Notes: generated from the sequence alone by a model not told the origin. Shown: positions 54,677 through 62,918, counted from the stretch's first letter. The stretch: DNA of 64,000 bases from Lachnospiraceae bacterium (GCA_022769625.1 JALEJP010000083.1:34017-98016), one strand, 5' to 3'. Numbers and translations: made by a program.

Positions 54677-54705
54677 GATAAAGGGCATCAAAGATGCCCT
54701 TTATC
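54677..54705. terminator. Perfect 13-bp hairpin in the leader of the methyltransferase operon
   Basis: GATAAAGGGCATC and GATGCCCTTTATC flank a three-base loop. There is no strong T-run, so it may be an attenuator, a weak terminator of the decayed ABC remnant, or a protein site. Confidence 0.5.
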
Positions 54706-54838
54706 ATCATGGGATTCCTTTCAAGAAAGATACGAACTGTACCATTTCTATACTCCTCAGATAAAAATTGTACCAATACAAGCGGAGGTATGTATTCAGT
54801 AACAAAACTAATTCTTTTGTTGTATCTGTGGTTCTTTT

Positions 54839-54867
54839 ACTATATTACATTTGTGAAACGTTAACAA
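54839..54867 (-). promoter_or_regulatory. Candidate promoter of the methyltransferase-deacylase-lysR operon
   Basis: On the minus strand TTGTTA and TATAGT are separated by 17 bases. Transcription would run through the 54677-54705 hairpin before reaching copy A. Confidence 0.45.
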
Positions 54868-54900
54868 GCCACCCTGGGGGATAAAATTTCCCATTTTGTA

Positions 54901-55296
54901 TTATTTTTCGTATCTGTTCAGTACCTTCACAGATACGATTCTGGAACAGAGTCGATGGATCAGTTCTTTTTCATGACTGATCACCACAATACCCATCTGA
55001 TGTGTTTTTGCATAATCCAGCACCAGATTCCAGATCTGTGCCTGTGTAATCGCATCCAGCATGGCCTTGGGCGGCATACCAATTTCCTCAAGCACCTTTT
55101 TCATTTTCCACTTCGGATTTAACGCCTGCTCCGGTTTTATGTATCCTGCCAGGATCTTGGCAAGTGTTGTTTTACCATATCCACTGGGGGCAATCAGGCC
55201 GGTAACTTCCCCTTCTTCCACCGTAAAATCTACATGATTCAACACCCGGTGATTTCCTGTATAACCAAATTTAATGTTATCTGCTTTAAGTCGCAT
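54901..55296 (-). pseudogene. ABC transporter ATP-binding protein with two internal deletions
   Basis: The 131-residue frame keeps the N-terminus of a peptide/nickel-type ATPase (NIKFGYTGNHRVLNHVDF) and an altered Walker A (APSGYGKTTLA). It then jumps from GYIKP to EQALNPKWKMKKVLEE, and later from VLEEIGMPPKA to MLDAITQAQIW. The segments lost include the Q-loop, the LSGG signature and the start of Walker B. The D-loop side and the switch His (VVISHEKEL) remain. Both deletions keep the frame and GAGGTG precedes the ATG, so a peptide may still be made, but it cannot be a working ATPase. It follows a binding-protein remnant with no permease between. Confidence 0.8.
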
Positions 55297-55323
55297 GGAT
55301 GCACCTCACCTTTCCGCCTCTGA

Positions 55324-55684
55324 TTATTCTGTAATCCGGCCGCTTTGTTTTACACTCCGCTGTGCAGAGATGTCCTCAATCATGGTAATGTCAATATCCG
55401 ATCCGGATTCTTTGGCCGTCGTATAGGTGAATGCCACATCTTCCGCCGTCACTTTTTCACCATTTGTAAACACGGCATCGTCCCATATTTTAACCGTCCG
55501 GATCAGCTTGTTTTCTTGCCTCTCTTCCTGTAGCTGCTTCCGCTGCAGCATCTGCATTCGAAACTTCCTCTGACTGTCCCAGTGCTTCCGTACCAGAAGC
55601 TGCTTTTTGTCCATTCCCACATCCTGCCAGCATCGAAGCTGCCATCACACCGCAGCACAACATGCTTATCCATTTTCTTTTCAT
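55324..55684 (-). pseudogene. Frameshifted and truncated ABC substrate-binding lipoprotein
   Basis: From the ATG at 55684 (after AGGAGG) the frame encodes a lipoprotein signal (CCGVMAASMLAGCGNG) and a Gly/Ala/Glu linker, then stops. An overlapping frame continues with KIWDDAVFTNGEKVTAEDVAFTYT, the conserved first-lobe segment of family 5 binding proteins, and ends after about 30 more residues. The start of the mature domain is missing at the frameshift, and about 400 C-terminal residues are gone. It is evidently the binding protein of the transporter whose ATPase remnant follows 27 bases later. Confidence 0.8.
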
Positions 55685-56099
55685 TTTTTCCTCCTTTTCC
55701 GTACAATCAGTACGCCATTGATTTTTTATAAGGAAAATACTAACAGTCTCAGGATATACCATACAAGCCCCCATGGTGGTTTTTCGTCCTTTTTTTCAGC
55801 ATTCTCAGATATTTTTTCTCTTTTCTTTCATGATCTATCCCCCCGCACCTCTCATCTTTTCCTGAAACAAGCCTGATTTTTCCTGTTTCTTTTATCCTTC
55901 TTCTTTTTAAAAAAATAACCCCCCTGGTAGCTTGAAAAATGAAAAAAGTTTGCTTATCATCGGTTTTAGAGGAAGCGTCAAGTAATGTCTTTTTAACTGC
56001 AGTTTTTCATCTGAACATGATAGGCGTTGCCCAAGAAATGAGCCTAACATCGTTTTTTCCCTTAGCTCATGATATAAACAGAACAAAAAGGAGGTTGCT
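55685..56099. other. Intergenic region with coding debris
   Basis: Strand composition is skewed: 55780-55920 is pyrimidine-rich on the plus strand. On the minus strand short frames such as ENAEKKDEKPPWGLVWYIL (about 55730-55800) look like fragments of a membrane protein broken by a frameshift. No intact gene is seen. Confidence 0.35.
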
Positions 56100-56506
56100 A
56101 TGCAGGTCAATCTTTTCTTATATGACGATTTCGAGACAATGGATGCACTTAGCCTTGCAGAAATCTTTGGATTTGCACCGGACATTTTTCATGTTAACTA
56201 TCTGTCCTTACTTGGAGATATTGTAAACAGCAGCCTGAAGTACTGAAAGCACTGCGTCAGGCTGTTGATCGTGCATCTTTTTGTTTATCCGTGGGATCCG
56301 GTTCTGTGCTGCTCGCTAAGACAGGGCTGCTTTTCCACCGCAATGCCGTATTGCGAAAGCCCGAAAAAAACTGGAGTCGGTGGGTATCCAGCGGTGTTAA
56401 CTGGATATCTGACAGAAAATGGATTGATGACGGGAAATACTATAGTGCTTCTGATGTACTTGGAAATATTGACATGGAAAGAACGGGGAATTCAAATGAA
56501 TCATAA
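56100..56506 (+). pseudogene. DJ-1/PfpI family gene, frameshifted
   Basis: An ATG at 56100, five bases after AAAGGAGG, opens a frame MQVNLFLYDDFETMDALSLAEIFG, the classic N-terminus of DJ-1/PfpI amidotransferase-like regulators. It stops after 48 codons. From about 56230 the +1-shifted frame carries the family's middle and end: LKALRQAVDRASFCLSVGSGSVLLAKTGLL, then VNWISDRKWIDDGKYYSASDVLGNIDM. The nucleophile-elbow position that is usually Cys in C-T-G reads G-S-G here. The missing stretch and shift show a deletion near 56220-56235. Its end overlaps the start of the CsoR-like gene. Confidence 0.8.
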
Positions 56507-56789
56507 TTCAACAGAAACTCATGTCTTGAGCGAAAAAAAGAAAAAAGCGATTCTGAACCGCATTGCGAAAATCATCGGTCATACAAAATCAACCAGGCGT
56601 ATGGTAGAAAATGGTCGGGACTGCAGCGAAGTCCTGATCCAGATGTCTGCCATCAAAGCCGCAATCAATAATACCGGCAAAGAGATACTAAAAGAATATC
56701 TTCAGATGTGCCTGATGGAAAGTATTGAAAACAACGATCCGGAAAGCCTGGAAAAAATACAGAAAGCCATGGAATCCTTTGTAAAATAG
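56496..56789 (+). CDS. CsoR/RcnR/CstR family transcriptional repressor
   Basis: The 97-residue all-helical DUF156 regulator starts at the ATG at 56496, preceded by GGGGAA; the longer track frame reads through the DJ-1 pseudogene. The family segment ILNRIAKIIGHTKSTRRMVENGRDCSEVLIQMSAIKAAI is intact. Of the CsoR copper ligands Cys-His-Cys, both Cys are present (GRDC and LQMC), but the His position in ILKEYLQMC is Tyr. A Cys-x-Cys set lacking His fits a persulfide sensor of the CstR type better than a copper sensor. It is the only intact gene in the decay zone. It converges on the AlkD gene, with seven bases between stops. Confidence 0.85.
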   Translation: MNHNSTETHVLSEKKKKAILNRIAKIIGHTKSTRRMVENGRDCSEVLIQMSAIKAAINNTGKEILKEYLQMCLMESIENNDPESLEKIQKAMESFVK

Positions 56790-56796
56790 CTGTTCA

Positions 56797-57480
56797 TTAT
56801 TTTCTTTTCAGACTTCGCAGATACAGCTTCTGCTCTTCTGTGATCCGATAACTCTCCACTGCCTTCTGTATCGTCTTATTATGTACCCAGACCGGCAGCT
56901 GATTTTCTTCGAGAAAAGGGATGATGGACTCCCACTGTTTCGCCAGAGCAGTGGCAAAATACCAGGCAATCATCATATTGACGTAATATTCACTACTTAT
57001 GATACGGGAAACCCGTTCGGGATACTTTCTGTCATATTTCTCATCCAGATAGAAGGTCATCAACATCTCGATCCCGAAACGGACGGTGTAGGTATGAGAA
57101 TCCGACAACCATTTTTCAATTTCCATGTACAGCCGGTCCGTATTTTTTCCAAAACATTTGGGACGGATCCCGTCACAGGTAGCCCAGTTGTCAATATAGG
57201 GCAGAAAACGGTTCAGTTCATCGATGCACCGGTCATAATCCCGGATTTGCTCGATCAGAAAACCATGCAGGTTATTCTCTTCATAAAATGTGTGCGGAAG
57301 CTCTGTCAGAAAAGATTGTGCACAGGCTTCGTTTTTTATCTTTTTGGCAAACTTACGCAGGTCGGGTGTACGTATTCCGATGATCCGATCCGGATCTACA
57401 CCTGGAATCAGTTTTTTGTGAAAGTCCCTGTATTTTAAATCCTGCATGCCAAAAAGTTCTTTTTTAATAATATTTTCCAT
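56797..57480 (-). CDS. DNA alkylation repair protein, AlkD-like
   Basis: The cytoplasmic HEAT-like repeat protein shows the AlkD/DNA alkylation repair family segments IGIRTPDLRKFAKKI near residue 38, NLHGFLIEQ, IDNWATCDGIRPKCF near 95, and MLMTFYLDEKY. AlkD excises 3- and 7-alkylpurines. The ATG at 57480 has GGGGG five bases upstream and gives 227 residues; the track adds four. It stands alone between the CsoR-like gene and the decarboxylase operon terminator. Confidence 0.87.
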   Translation of the reverse strand: MENIIKKELFGMQDLKYRDFHKKLIPGVDPDRIIGIRTPDLRKFAKKIKNEACAQSFLTELPHTFYEENNLHGFLIEQIRDYDRCIDELNRFLPYIDNWATCDGIRPKCFGKNTDRLYMEIEKWLSDSHTYTVRFGIEMLMTFYLDEKYDRKYPERVSRIISSEYYVNMMIAWYFATALAKQWESIIPFLEENQLPVWVHNKTIQKAVESYRITEEQKLYLRSLKRK

Positions 57481-57537
57481 AAAAGCCCCCATAAACTCAG
57501 TCTTCTATTTTTTTAATCCAGATCTGTAACAAGAAAA

Positions 57538-57561
57538 AGGGTGCCGTAAATCCGACACCCT
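57538..57561 (-). terminator. Rho-independent terminator of the decarboxylase operon
   Basis: On the minus strand AGGGTG and CACCCT with inner pairing form a stem followed by TTTTTCTT, about 27 bases after the oadA-like stop. Confidence 0.75.
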
Positions 57562-57587
57562 GCTTTCTTTTTTCTTCTGTCATTCTT

Positions 57588-59018
57588 TTATACCGGATAA
57601 GCACCATTTTTGGTATCTGCCGCTGTCGGGTCTACCTTTGTCTGCTGCGCTTCTCTGTATTTAAAGAAATCAACTGCTACCTGTGGGAACAGTGCATAGG
57701 TGAGGACATCCTCATCCTGCTGCTTCCACTGTGCCATCTCTTTTTCCAGCTTATCAAGCTCCGGCTCCAGAAGGTCTGCCGGACGGCAGGTGATTACCTT
57801 TGCGTCACCGATGCATTTCTTCTGTACCTCTTTGTTGAACGGTTTTACGGTAGCACCATATTTTCCGGAAAGTACATCCTTCGTTTCTTTGGTTACCATC
57901 TTATAACGTTCACCCATAATTACGTTAAATACAGCCTGCGTACCAACGATCTGAGAAGACGGAGTTACCAGCGGGCACTCACCCAGATCCTTACGAACAC
58001 GCGGAACCTCTTCCAGAACATCATAGAACTTGTCTTCTGCATGCTGCTCTTTCAGCTGAGAAGTCAGGTTGGACAGCATACCGCCCGGTACCTGATACAG
58101 CAATGTCTTGATGTTTACGCCCATATTCTTCGGATTCAGCAGACCGCTCTCCAGAGCCTCGTCACGAATCGGACGGAAGTGATCTGCGATCTCTGCAAGC
58201 AGCGCCTGATCGAAACCGGTGTCGTACGGTGTACCCTTGAAGGTCTCCACCATAACCTCGGTTGCCGGCTGGGAAGTACCAAGTGCAAACGGTGACATAG
58301 CGGTATCAATAACATCAACACCTGCCTCAACTGCTTTCAGGTATGTCATGGAAGCAACACCGGAGGTGTAATGGGTATGAAGCTGAATCGGGATCTTAAC
58401 TGCTTTTTTCAGTGCAGTTACCAGCTCGGTAGCAGTATACGGAAGCAGAAGACCTGCCATATCCTTGATACAGATGGAATCTGCACCCATGCTCTCGATC
58501 TGTTTTGCTGTCTTTGTCCAGTAATCCAGTGTGTAGGCATCTCCCAGCGTGTAGGACAGTGCAACCTGTGCATGACCTTTTTCCTTGTTTGCTGCCTTAA
58601 CTGCTGTTTCAAGGTTTCTCAAATCATTCAGACAGTCAAAAATACGGATGATATCAATACCATTTGCAATGGATTTCTGTACGAAATATTCTACCACATC
58701 ATCTGCATACGGACGGTAACCCAGGATGTTCTGTCCGCGGAACAGCATCTGCAGCTTTGTATTTTTGAAACCATCACGGAATTTACGAAGTCTCTCCCAC
58801 GGATCCTCTTTCAGGAAACGTAAGGAAGCATCAAAGGTGGCACCACCCCAGCACTCTACGGAATGGTATCCAACTTTATCCATTTTTTCCACGATTGGAA
58901 GCATCTGCTCTGTTGTCATACGGGTGGCAATCAGGGACTGATGCGCGTCACGCAGAATCGTTTCAGTAATCTTGATCGGTTTTTTTGCTTTATTCTGATT
59001 TTTTGCATTATCTGCCAT
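57588..59018 (-). CDS. oadA: Carboxyltransferase subunit, OadA/pyruvate carboxylase subunit B (5S-like)
   Basis: This TIM-barrel carboxyltransferase moves CO2 from a keto acid such as oxaloacetate to biotin. TETILRDAHQSLIATRM holds the metal-binding Asp, VECWGGATFD and FDCLNDLRNLE follow, and LHTHYTSGVASM supplies the His pair. The catalytic Lys region SICIKDMAGL is intact. At 476 residues it ends before a biotinyl domain, so the separate carrier in this operon must be used. It is the last gene of the operon, separated from oadB by 146 bases, more than the other gaps. Confidence 0.88.
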   Translation of the reverse strand: MADNAKNQNKAKKPIKITETILRDAHQSLIATRMTTEQMLPIVEKMDKVGYHSVECWGGATFDASLRFLKEDPWERLRKFRDGFKNTKLQMLFRGQNILGYRPYADDVVEYFVQKSIANGIDIIRIFDCLNDLRNLETAVKAANKEKGHAQVALSYTLGDAYTLDYWTKTAKQIESMGADSICIKDMAGLLLPYTATELVTALKKAVKIPIQLHTHYTSGVASMTYLKAVEAGVDVIDTAMSPFALGTSQPATEVMVETFKGTPYDTGFDQALLAEIADHFRPIRDEALESGLLNPKNMGVNIKTLLYQVPGGMLSNLTSQLKEQHAEDKFYDVLEEVPRVRKDLGECPLVTPSSQIVGTQAVFNVIMGERYKMVTKETKDVLSGKYGATVKPFNKEVQKKCIGDAKVITCRPADLLEPELDKLEKEMAQWKQQDEDVLTYALFPQVAVDFFKYREAQQTKVDPTAADTKNGAYPV

Positions 59019-59164
59019 GATCCTATATTCCTCCTATATTTATGATGCAAGGGACTGACGGTATCCTTCCCCTGTGATACCGGCTGACCAGAAACGTCTG
59101 ACCGATATCCTGTTTTGTCCTGCGTGCAGGAGCCGATTGGCACCCGCCGCGCAGGGTTTTGACT

Positions 59165-60313
59165 TTATACACCGAAAATAGCCATGAAGGTACCGGCCGC
59201 AACCGCGGTACCGATAACGCCTGCCACGTTCGGACCCATTGCATGCATCAGAAGGAAGTTGGTGGGATCCGCCTCCGCACCGACCTTCTGCGCTACACGC
59301 GCTGCCATAGGTACCGCAGATACACCTGCAGAACCAATCAGCGGGTTGATCTTTCCGCCGGAAAGCTTGCACATCAGCTTGCCAAGCAGCACACCGCCGG
59401 CTGTACCAAAAGCAAAGGCAGCCAGACCAAGTGCTACAATTTTCAGCGTATCCAGATTCAGGAATGCCTCAGCGCTGGTGGAAGCACCTACTGAAGTACC
59501 AAGCAGGATAACGACGATATACATCAGGGCGTTGGAAGCTGTCTCAGTCAGCTGTTTTACAACGCCGCACTCGCGGAACAGGTTACCAAGCATCAGCATA
59601 CCTACCAGAGGAGCTGTGGTCGGCAGAATCATACATACAACAATGGTAATAATGATCGGGAACAGGATCTTCTCCAGCTTTGATACCGGACGAAGCTGTT
59701 CCATTTTAATTTTACGCTCTTTCTCCGTGGTCAGCAGCTTCATGATTGGCGGCTGAATGATCGGCACCAGAGACATATAAGAATACGCAGCCACTGCGAT
59801 CGGTCCCATCAGATCTGTCTGGCCAAGTTTACCTGCCAGGAAGATAGAAGTCGGGCCATCTGCTCCACCGATGATGGAGATCGCTGCTGCTGCCTTGCCG
59901 TTGAATCCCAGGAAAATAGCCAAGAAGTAGGCAACATAAATACCAAGCTGTGCCGCAGCACCTAAAAGGAAACTCTTTGGATTGGCAATCAGAGGACCGA
60001 AGTCCGTCATCGCACCCACACCCATAAAGATCAGGGACGGCAGAATACTCCACTCATCCAGCAAATAAAAGTAATGTAAAAGTCCACCTACGCCGTTTGA
60101 GGTCTCTTCCGGTGTCGCCATGATGTCCGGATAGATATTTACCAGAAGCATACCAAACGCAATCGGAACCAGAAGAAGCGGCTCAAATCCTTTTGCAATT
60201 GCCAGGAAAAGAAAGACGCAGGCAACTGCGATCATCAGATAATTGCCCCAGGTCAGATTGAAAAACGCCGTCTGGTGAAGCAGGTTGGACAACGTATCTA
60301 TTACGTATGACAT
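59165..60313 (-). CDS. oadB: Sodium-pumping decarboxylase beta subunit
   Basis: The integral membrane subunit decarboxylates carboxybiotin and exports sodium. About nine to eleven spans are visible. SLIFMGVGAMTDFGPLIANP contains the essential Asp of the family, and ISIIGGADGPTSIF, SYMSLVPIIQPP and LLMHAMGPNVAGVIG are strongly conserved beta-subunit motifs. Length 382. It indicates that the operon couples decarboxylation to a sodium gradient. Confidence 0.95.
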   Translation of the reverse strand: MSYVIDTLSNLLHQTAFFNLTWGNYLMIAVACVFLFLAIAKGFEPLLLVPIAFGMLLVNIYPDIMATPEETSNGVGGLLHYFYLLDEWSILPSLIFMGVGAMTDFGPLIANPKSFLLGAAAQLGIYVAYFLAIFLGFNGKAAAAISIIGGADGPTSIFLAGKLGQTDLMGPIAVAAYSYMSLVPIIQPPIMKLLTTEKERKIKMEQLRPVSKLEKILFPIIITIVVCMILPTTAPLVGMLMLGNLFRECGVVKQLTETASNALMYIVVILLGTSVGASTSAEAFLNLDTLKIVALGLAAFAFGTAGGVLLGKLMCKLSGGKINPLIGSAGVSAVPMAARVAQKVGAEADPTNFLLMHAMGPNVAGVIGTAVAAGTFMAIFGV

Positions 60314-60331
60314 AATTCAACCTCCAATATA

Positions 60332-60703
60332 TTAGTTCATGGTTGCCAGTGCATCACCGGATTCCACTGCATCGCCTGCAGCCACATCGATACTTGCTAC
60401 CGTTCCGTCCTGCGGTGCAACAACCGGAATCTCCATCTTCATAGCTTCCAGAATGATAATATTATCGCCTGCTTTTACGCTCTGTCCAACAGAAGCTTCA
60501 ATTTTCAGTACCTTGCCCGGTACGGATGCTGTTACTTTCACAGCGCCTGCGCCTGCAGCCTTCGGTGCTGCTTTCGGAGCTGCCTTTGGAGCAGCCTTCG
60601 GTGCTGCCTTTGAAGCTGCTGCTGCCGGTGCAGCACTTCCTGTACCCTCTTCTACTGTTACATCATATGCGGTGCCGTTTACTGTAATTGTATATGTTTT
60701 CAT
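60332..60703 (-). CDS. Biotin carboxyl carrier subunit (1.3S-like)
   Basis: This 123-residue swinging-arm protein has three parts: a short N-terminal beta segment (KTYTITVNGTAYDVTVEE), an Ala/Pro/Lys-rich hinge with AAPK repeats, and the biotinyl domain with ILEAMKMEIPV, whose Lys is biotinylated. The track start overlaps the previous gene. The ATG at 60703 follows AGGAGG. It would serve both carboxyltransferases in the operon. Confidence 0.93.
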   Translation of the reverse strand: MKTYTITVNGTAYDVTVEEGTGSAAPAAAASKAAPKAAPKAAPKAAPKAAGAGAVKVTASVPGKVLKIEASVGQSVKAGDNIIILEAMKMEIPVVAPQDGTVASIDVAAGDAVESGDALATMN

Positions 60704-60717
60704 CTCGGATCCTCCTC

Positions 60718-61467
60718 TTAGGCTCTGCGCCAATTCTTTGATTTTTTAATGGAACGGACAACAAAACTGTCGCCTGAAGTATTTTCATAAGCCGCAATCG
60801 CTGCGGAAATCACTGCTACCAGCTCCAGATCATCTGCAAAATCTTCATCTGCTGCTTCCGCTGCAGGTACGACTGCTGCTGCCGGTGCGGCCGCAGGTGC
60901 CTCTTCCTGTGCTTTTTTCTTTGTCAGATTATCCTGAATCTTTGAAATGTATTTAAACAGTCCGATGACAAAGCTCAGGAACACAAGCATCAGGAATACG
61001 ATGCCGATACCCATCAGGGTATTCATACCTGCTCTCTGCATGGTCACACTCATCGGATAGTCCACATTATAGCTCATGCTGGTATAAACCTGCTGACCAA
61101 GATCCAGAACAAGGGTCACATCTGCTTTTGCCTTTTCAAACTGTGCCACCGTGTTGACGGTCACGATATCATCCTCGCGCTCCACTTCCTGTGAAACGAT
61201 GGAGGAATAGCTACCCAGCTCATCACGTACACTCTTCCAGGACCCCAGAACGGTGGTTGTAAACGCATCATCCTGCTGCAGATACATATCGATCTCTTCG
61301 TCTGTGAAGCCGGCAATCTGGGCGATCAGGCTCTCGGCTGCTGCTTTATAATTCGCCGCTTCCTCTTCTGTCACCTCAGTCTCCGCTGCAAATACACTTA
61401 CCGACATGGCAAGCGTCATTGCCAGCGCACAAATTACCACTAATAAACTTTTTAATTTTCGTTTCAT
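60718..61467 (-). CDS. Decarboxylase gamma-type membrane subunit with extracellular domain
   Basis: The 249-residue protein starts at the ATG at 61467, after GCGAGGTG. A signal-like segment (SLLVVICALAMTLAMSVSVFA) leads to about 120 residues outside the cell, then one span (MGIGIVFLMLVFLSFVIGLF), an Ala/Pro-rich linker and a C-terminal DDLELVAVISAAIAAY segment typical of the OadG/MmdD type. The end SFVVRSIKKSKNWRRA recalls the tip of decarboxylase delta/epsilon chains. It probably assembles the complex at the membrane. The external domain is longer than the ordinary gamma chain. Confidence 0.82.
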   Translation of the reverse strand: MKRKLKSLLVVICALAMTLAMSVSVFAAETEVTEEEAANYKAAAESLIAQIAGFTDEEIDMYLQQDDAFTTTVLGSWKSVRDELGSYSSIVSQEVEREDDIVTVNTVAQFEKAKADVTLVLDLGQQVYTSMSYNVDYPMSVTMQRAGMNTLMGIGIVFLMLVFLSFVIGLFKYISKIQDNLTKKKAQEEAPAAAPAAAVVPAAEAADEDFADDLELVAVISAAIAAYENTSGDSFVVRSIKKSKNWRRA

Positions 61468-61481
61468 ATTATTCACCTCGC

Positions 61482-62918
61482 TTAAACCGTGCCATGTTTT
61501 TTCATCGGGCGGTCTTCTCTCTTTGTGAATAACATCTCAAAAGCACCAATTACGTATTTTCTGGTATCTTCTGCTTTGATAATCGTATCAACATAGCCAC
61601 GTCTTGCTGCAGACTCTACACTGCTCTGCAGTTTCGCATACTCTGCTGCTTTGTCATTGATCGTAGCTGCGTCTGCATCCGCATACATGATCTTTGCTGC
61701 CAGTTTTGCATCCATCATGCCGATTTCCGCATCATCCCATGCATATGTAAGATCTGCACCGATTGCCTTGCTGTTCATGGCTACATAAGCGCTTCCATAG
61801 GCTTTTCCGATGATAACATTTACCTTCGGAACCGTTGCGTCCGCAAAAGTATGAGTCAGCTCTGCAACTGCCTGTGCGATTGTTCTCTCAGAATGCATAT
61901 CAGCCTTGAAACCGGTTGTATTGGTCAGCGTCAGAACCGGAATATTGAACGCGTCACAGAATCTGACAAACTTTGCAGCCTTCTTTGCACCCTTTGCCGT
62001 CAGAACCGGAGCAAACTCTGCACTCTTTTCGCCGTCCTCGCCGTAAACCTCAGTACGGTTTGCAACAGCACCTACGGTTGTCCCGTTTAATCTCAGGAAA
62101 CCGGTTACCATTTCCTTTGCATAATCAGCCTTTGTCTCAACAAATACCTGATCATCCGCAATGTTGGAAAGAAGAATTGCCGTATCTCCTGCCGCATTTG
62201 CCAGATCTGCGCATACGCGGTTCAGGTCATCTGTGCACTCCTCATAGGACATATCATCCTCGTTGTTTGCCGGAAGCATGGTTACCAGTTCGCGGATACC
62301 TGCAAGAATCTCCTCTTCGGTACCTGTGAAATCCACAAGACCTGCACTCTCGCTCTGGAATTTTGCAGATGAGGTATCACATTTGGAAATCTCATTGCCA
62401 TCCAGTGCATTGGGAGAATTTACGAATAATTTTGCCTTTTTGCTCTCCATAAAGGTAAAATCTGTCAGTGCCGGTACCAGTGCCAGTCCGCCGCCGCAGG
62501 TTCCGAACACTGCTGTGATCTGCGGAATAATGCCGGATGCCAGAACCTGTTTTGCATAAATCTCACCCAGTGCATTCAGTGCATCCGTTGCCTCCTGCAG
62601 ACGGATACCTGCACAGTCAATCAGTCCGATGACCGGTGCACCCATTTTCAGTGCCATATCATAAATGCGCGCGATCTTTTTTGCATGCATTTCTCCGATG
62701 GTACCACCCAGTACAGATGCATCCTGGCTGTAAACATAAACCAGACTGCCATCTATCACACCGTATCCGGTAATAACACCGTCTGACGGCGTCTCTGTCT
62801 GCTTCAGATTGAAATCAGTGCTTCTGGCAGTGATACACCCTCCGATTTCAACAAAGCTGTTCTCATCAAGTAAAGAAGAAATTCTTGTACTTGCCAAGTT
62901 TTGTGCTGTATTGCTCAT
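61482..62918 (-). CDS. Acyl-CoA carboxyltransferase (MmdA/12S-like)
   Basis: The crotonase-fold carboxyltransferase transfers CO2 between an acyl-CoA and biotin. An N-terminal half has GVITGYGVIDGSLVYVYSQD, GGTIGEMHAKKI and FGTCGGGLALVPAL; the C-terminal half has VLTLTNTTGF, GKAYGSAYVAM and ADLTYAWDDAEIGMM. Length 478 is slightly short of the about 510 of 12S or MmdA proteins. The acyl-CoA (methylmalonyl, malonyl or glutaconyl) cannot be decided. GGAGGG precedes the ATG. It is the first gene of the operon. Confidence 0.87.
   Translation of the reverse strand: MSNTAQNLASTRISSLLDENSFVEIGGCITARSTDFNLKQTETPSDGVITGYGVIDGSLVYVYSQDASVLGGTIGEMHAKKIARIYDMALKMGAPVIGLIDCAGIRLQEATDALNALGEIYAKQVLASGIIPQITAVFGTCGGGLALVPALTDFTFMESKKAKLFVNSPNALDGNEISKCDTSSAKFQSESAGLVDFTGTEEEILAGIRELVTMLPANNEDDMSYEECTDDLNRVCADLANAAGDTAILLSNIADDQVFVETKADYAKEMVTGFLRLNGTTVGAVANRTEVYGEDGEKSAEFAPVLTAKGAKKAAKFVRFCDAFNIPVLTLTNTTGFKADMHSERTIAQAVAELTHTFADATVPKVNVIIGKAYGSAYVAMNSKAIGADLTYAWDDAEIGMMDAKLAAKIMYADADAATINDKAAEYAKLQSSVESAARRGYVDTIIKAEDTRKYVIGAFEMLFTKREDRPMKKHGTV

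Larger units (their letters stand above)
54528..54900. other. Intergenic region upstream of the methyltransferase block
   Basis: I see no gene here. It holds the promoter at 54839-54867, a small inverted repeat TTGTACCAATACAA near 54769-54782, and the perfect hairpin at 54677-54705. A long in-frame extension of copy A crosses it but has no family resemblance. Confidence 0.5.

Noticed and set aside
54528-54776. 83-residue N-terminal extension of methyltransferase copy A
   Set aside because: It passes through a perfect hairpin, has no methyltransferase similarity, and a good ribosome site supports the internal ATG at 54527.
56265-56495. 77-residue N-terminal extension of the CsoR-like gene
   Set aside because: It is an out-of-frame reading of the DJ-1 pseudogene; the ATG at 56496 has its own ribosome site and gives the normal family length.
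59019-59164. Small gene between oadB and oadA
   Set aside because: Overlapping short frames lack a family resemblance and a consistent ribosome site; a CTGCG/CGCAG hairpin suggests leader RNA rather than coding sequence.
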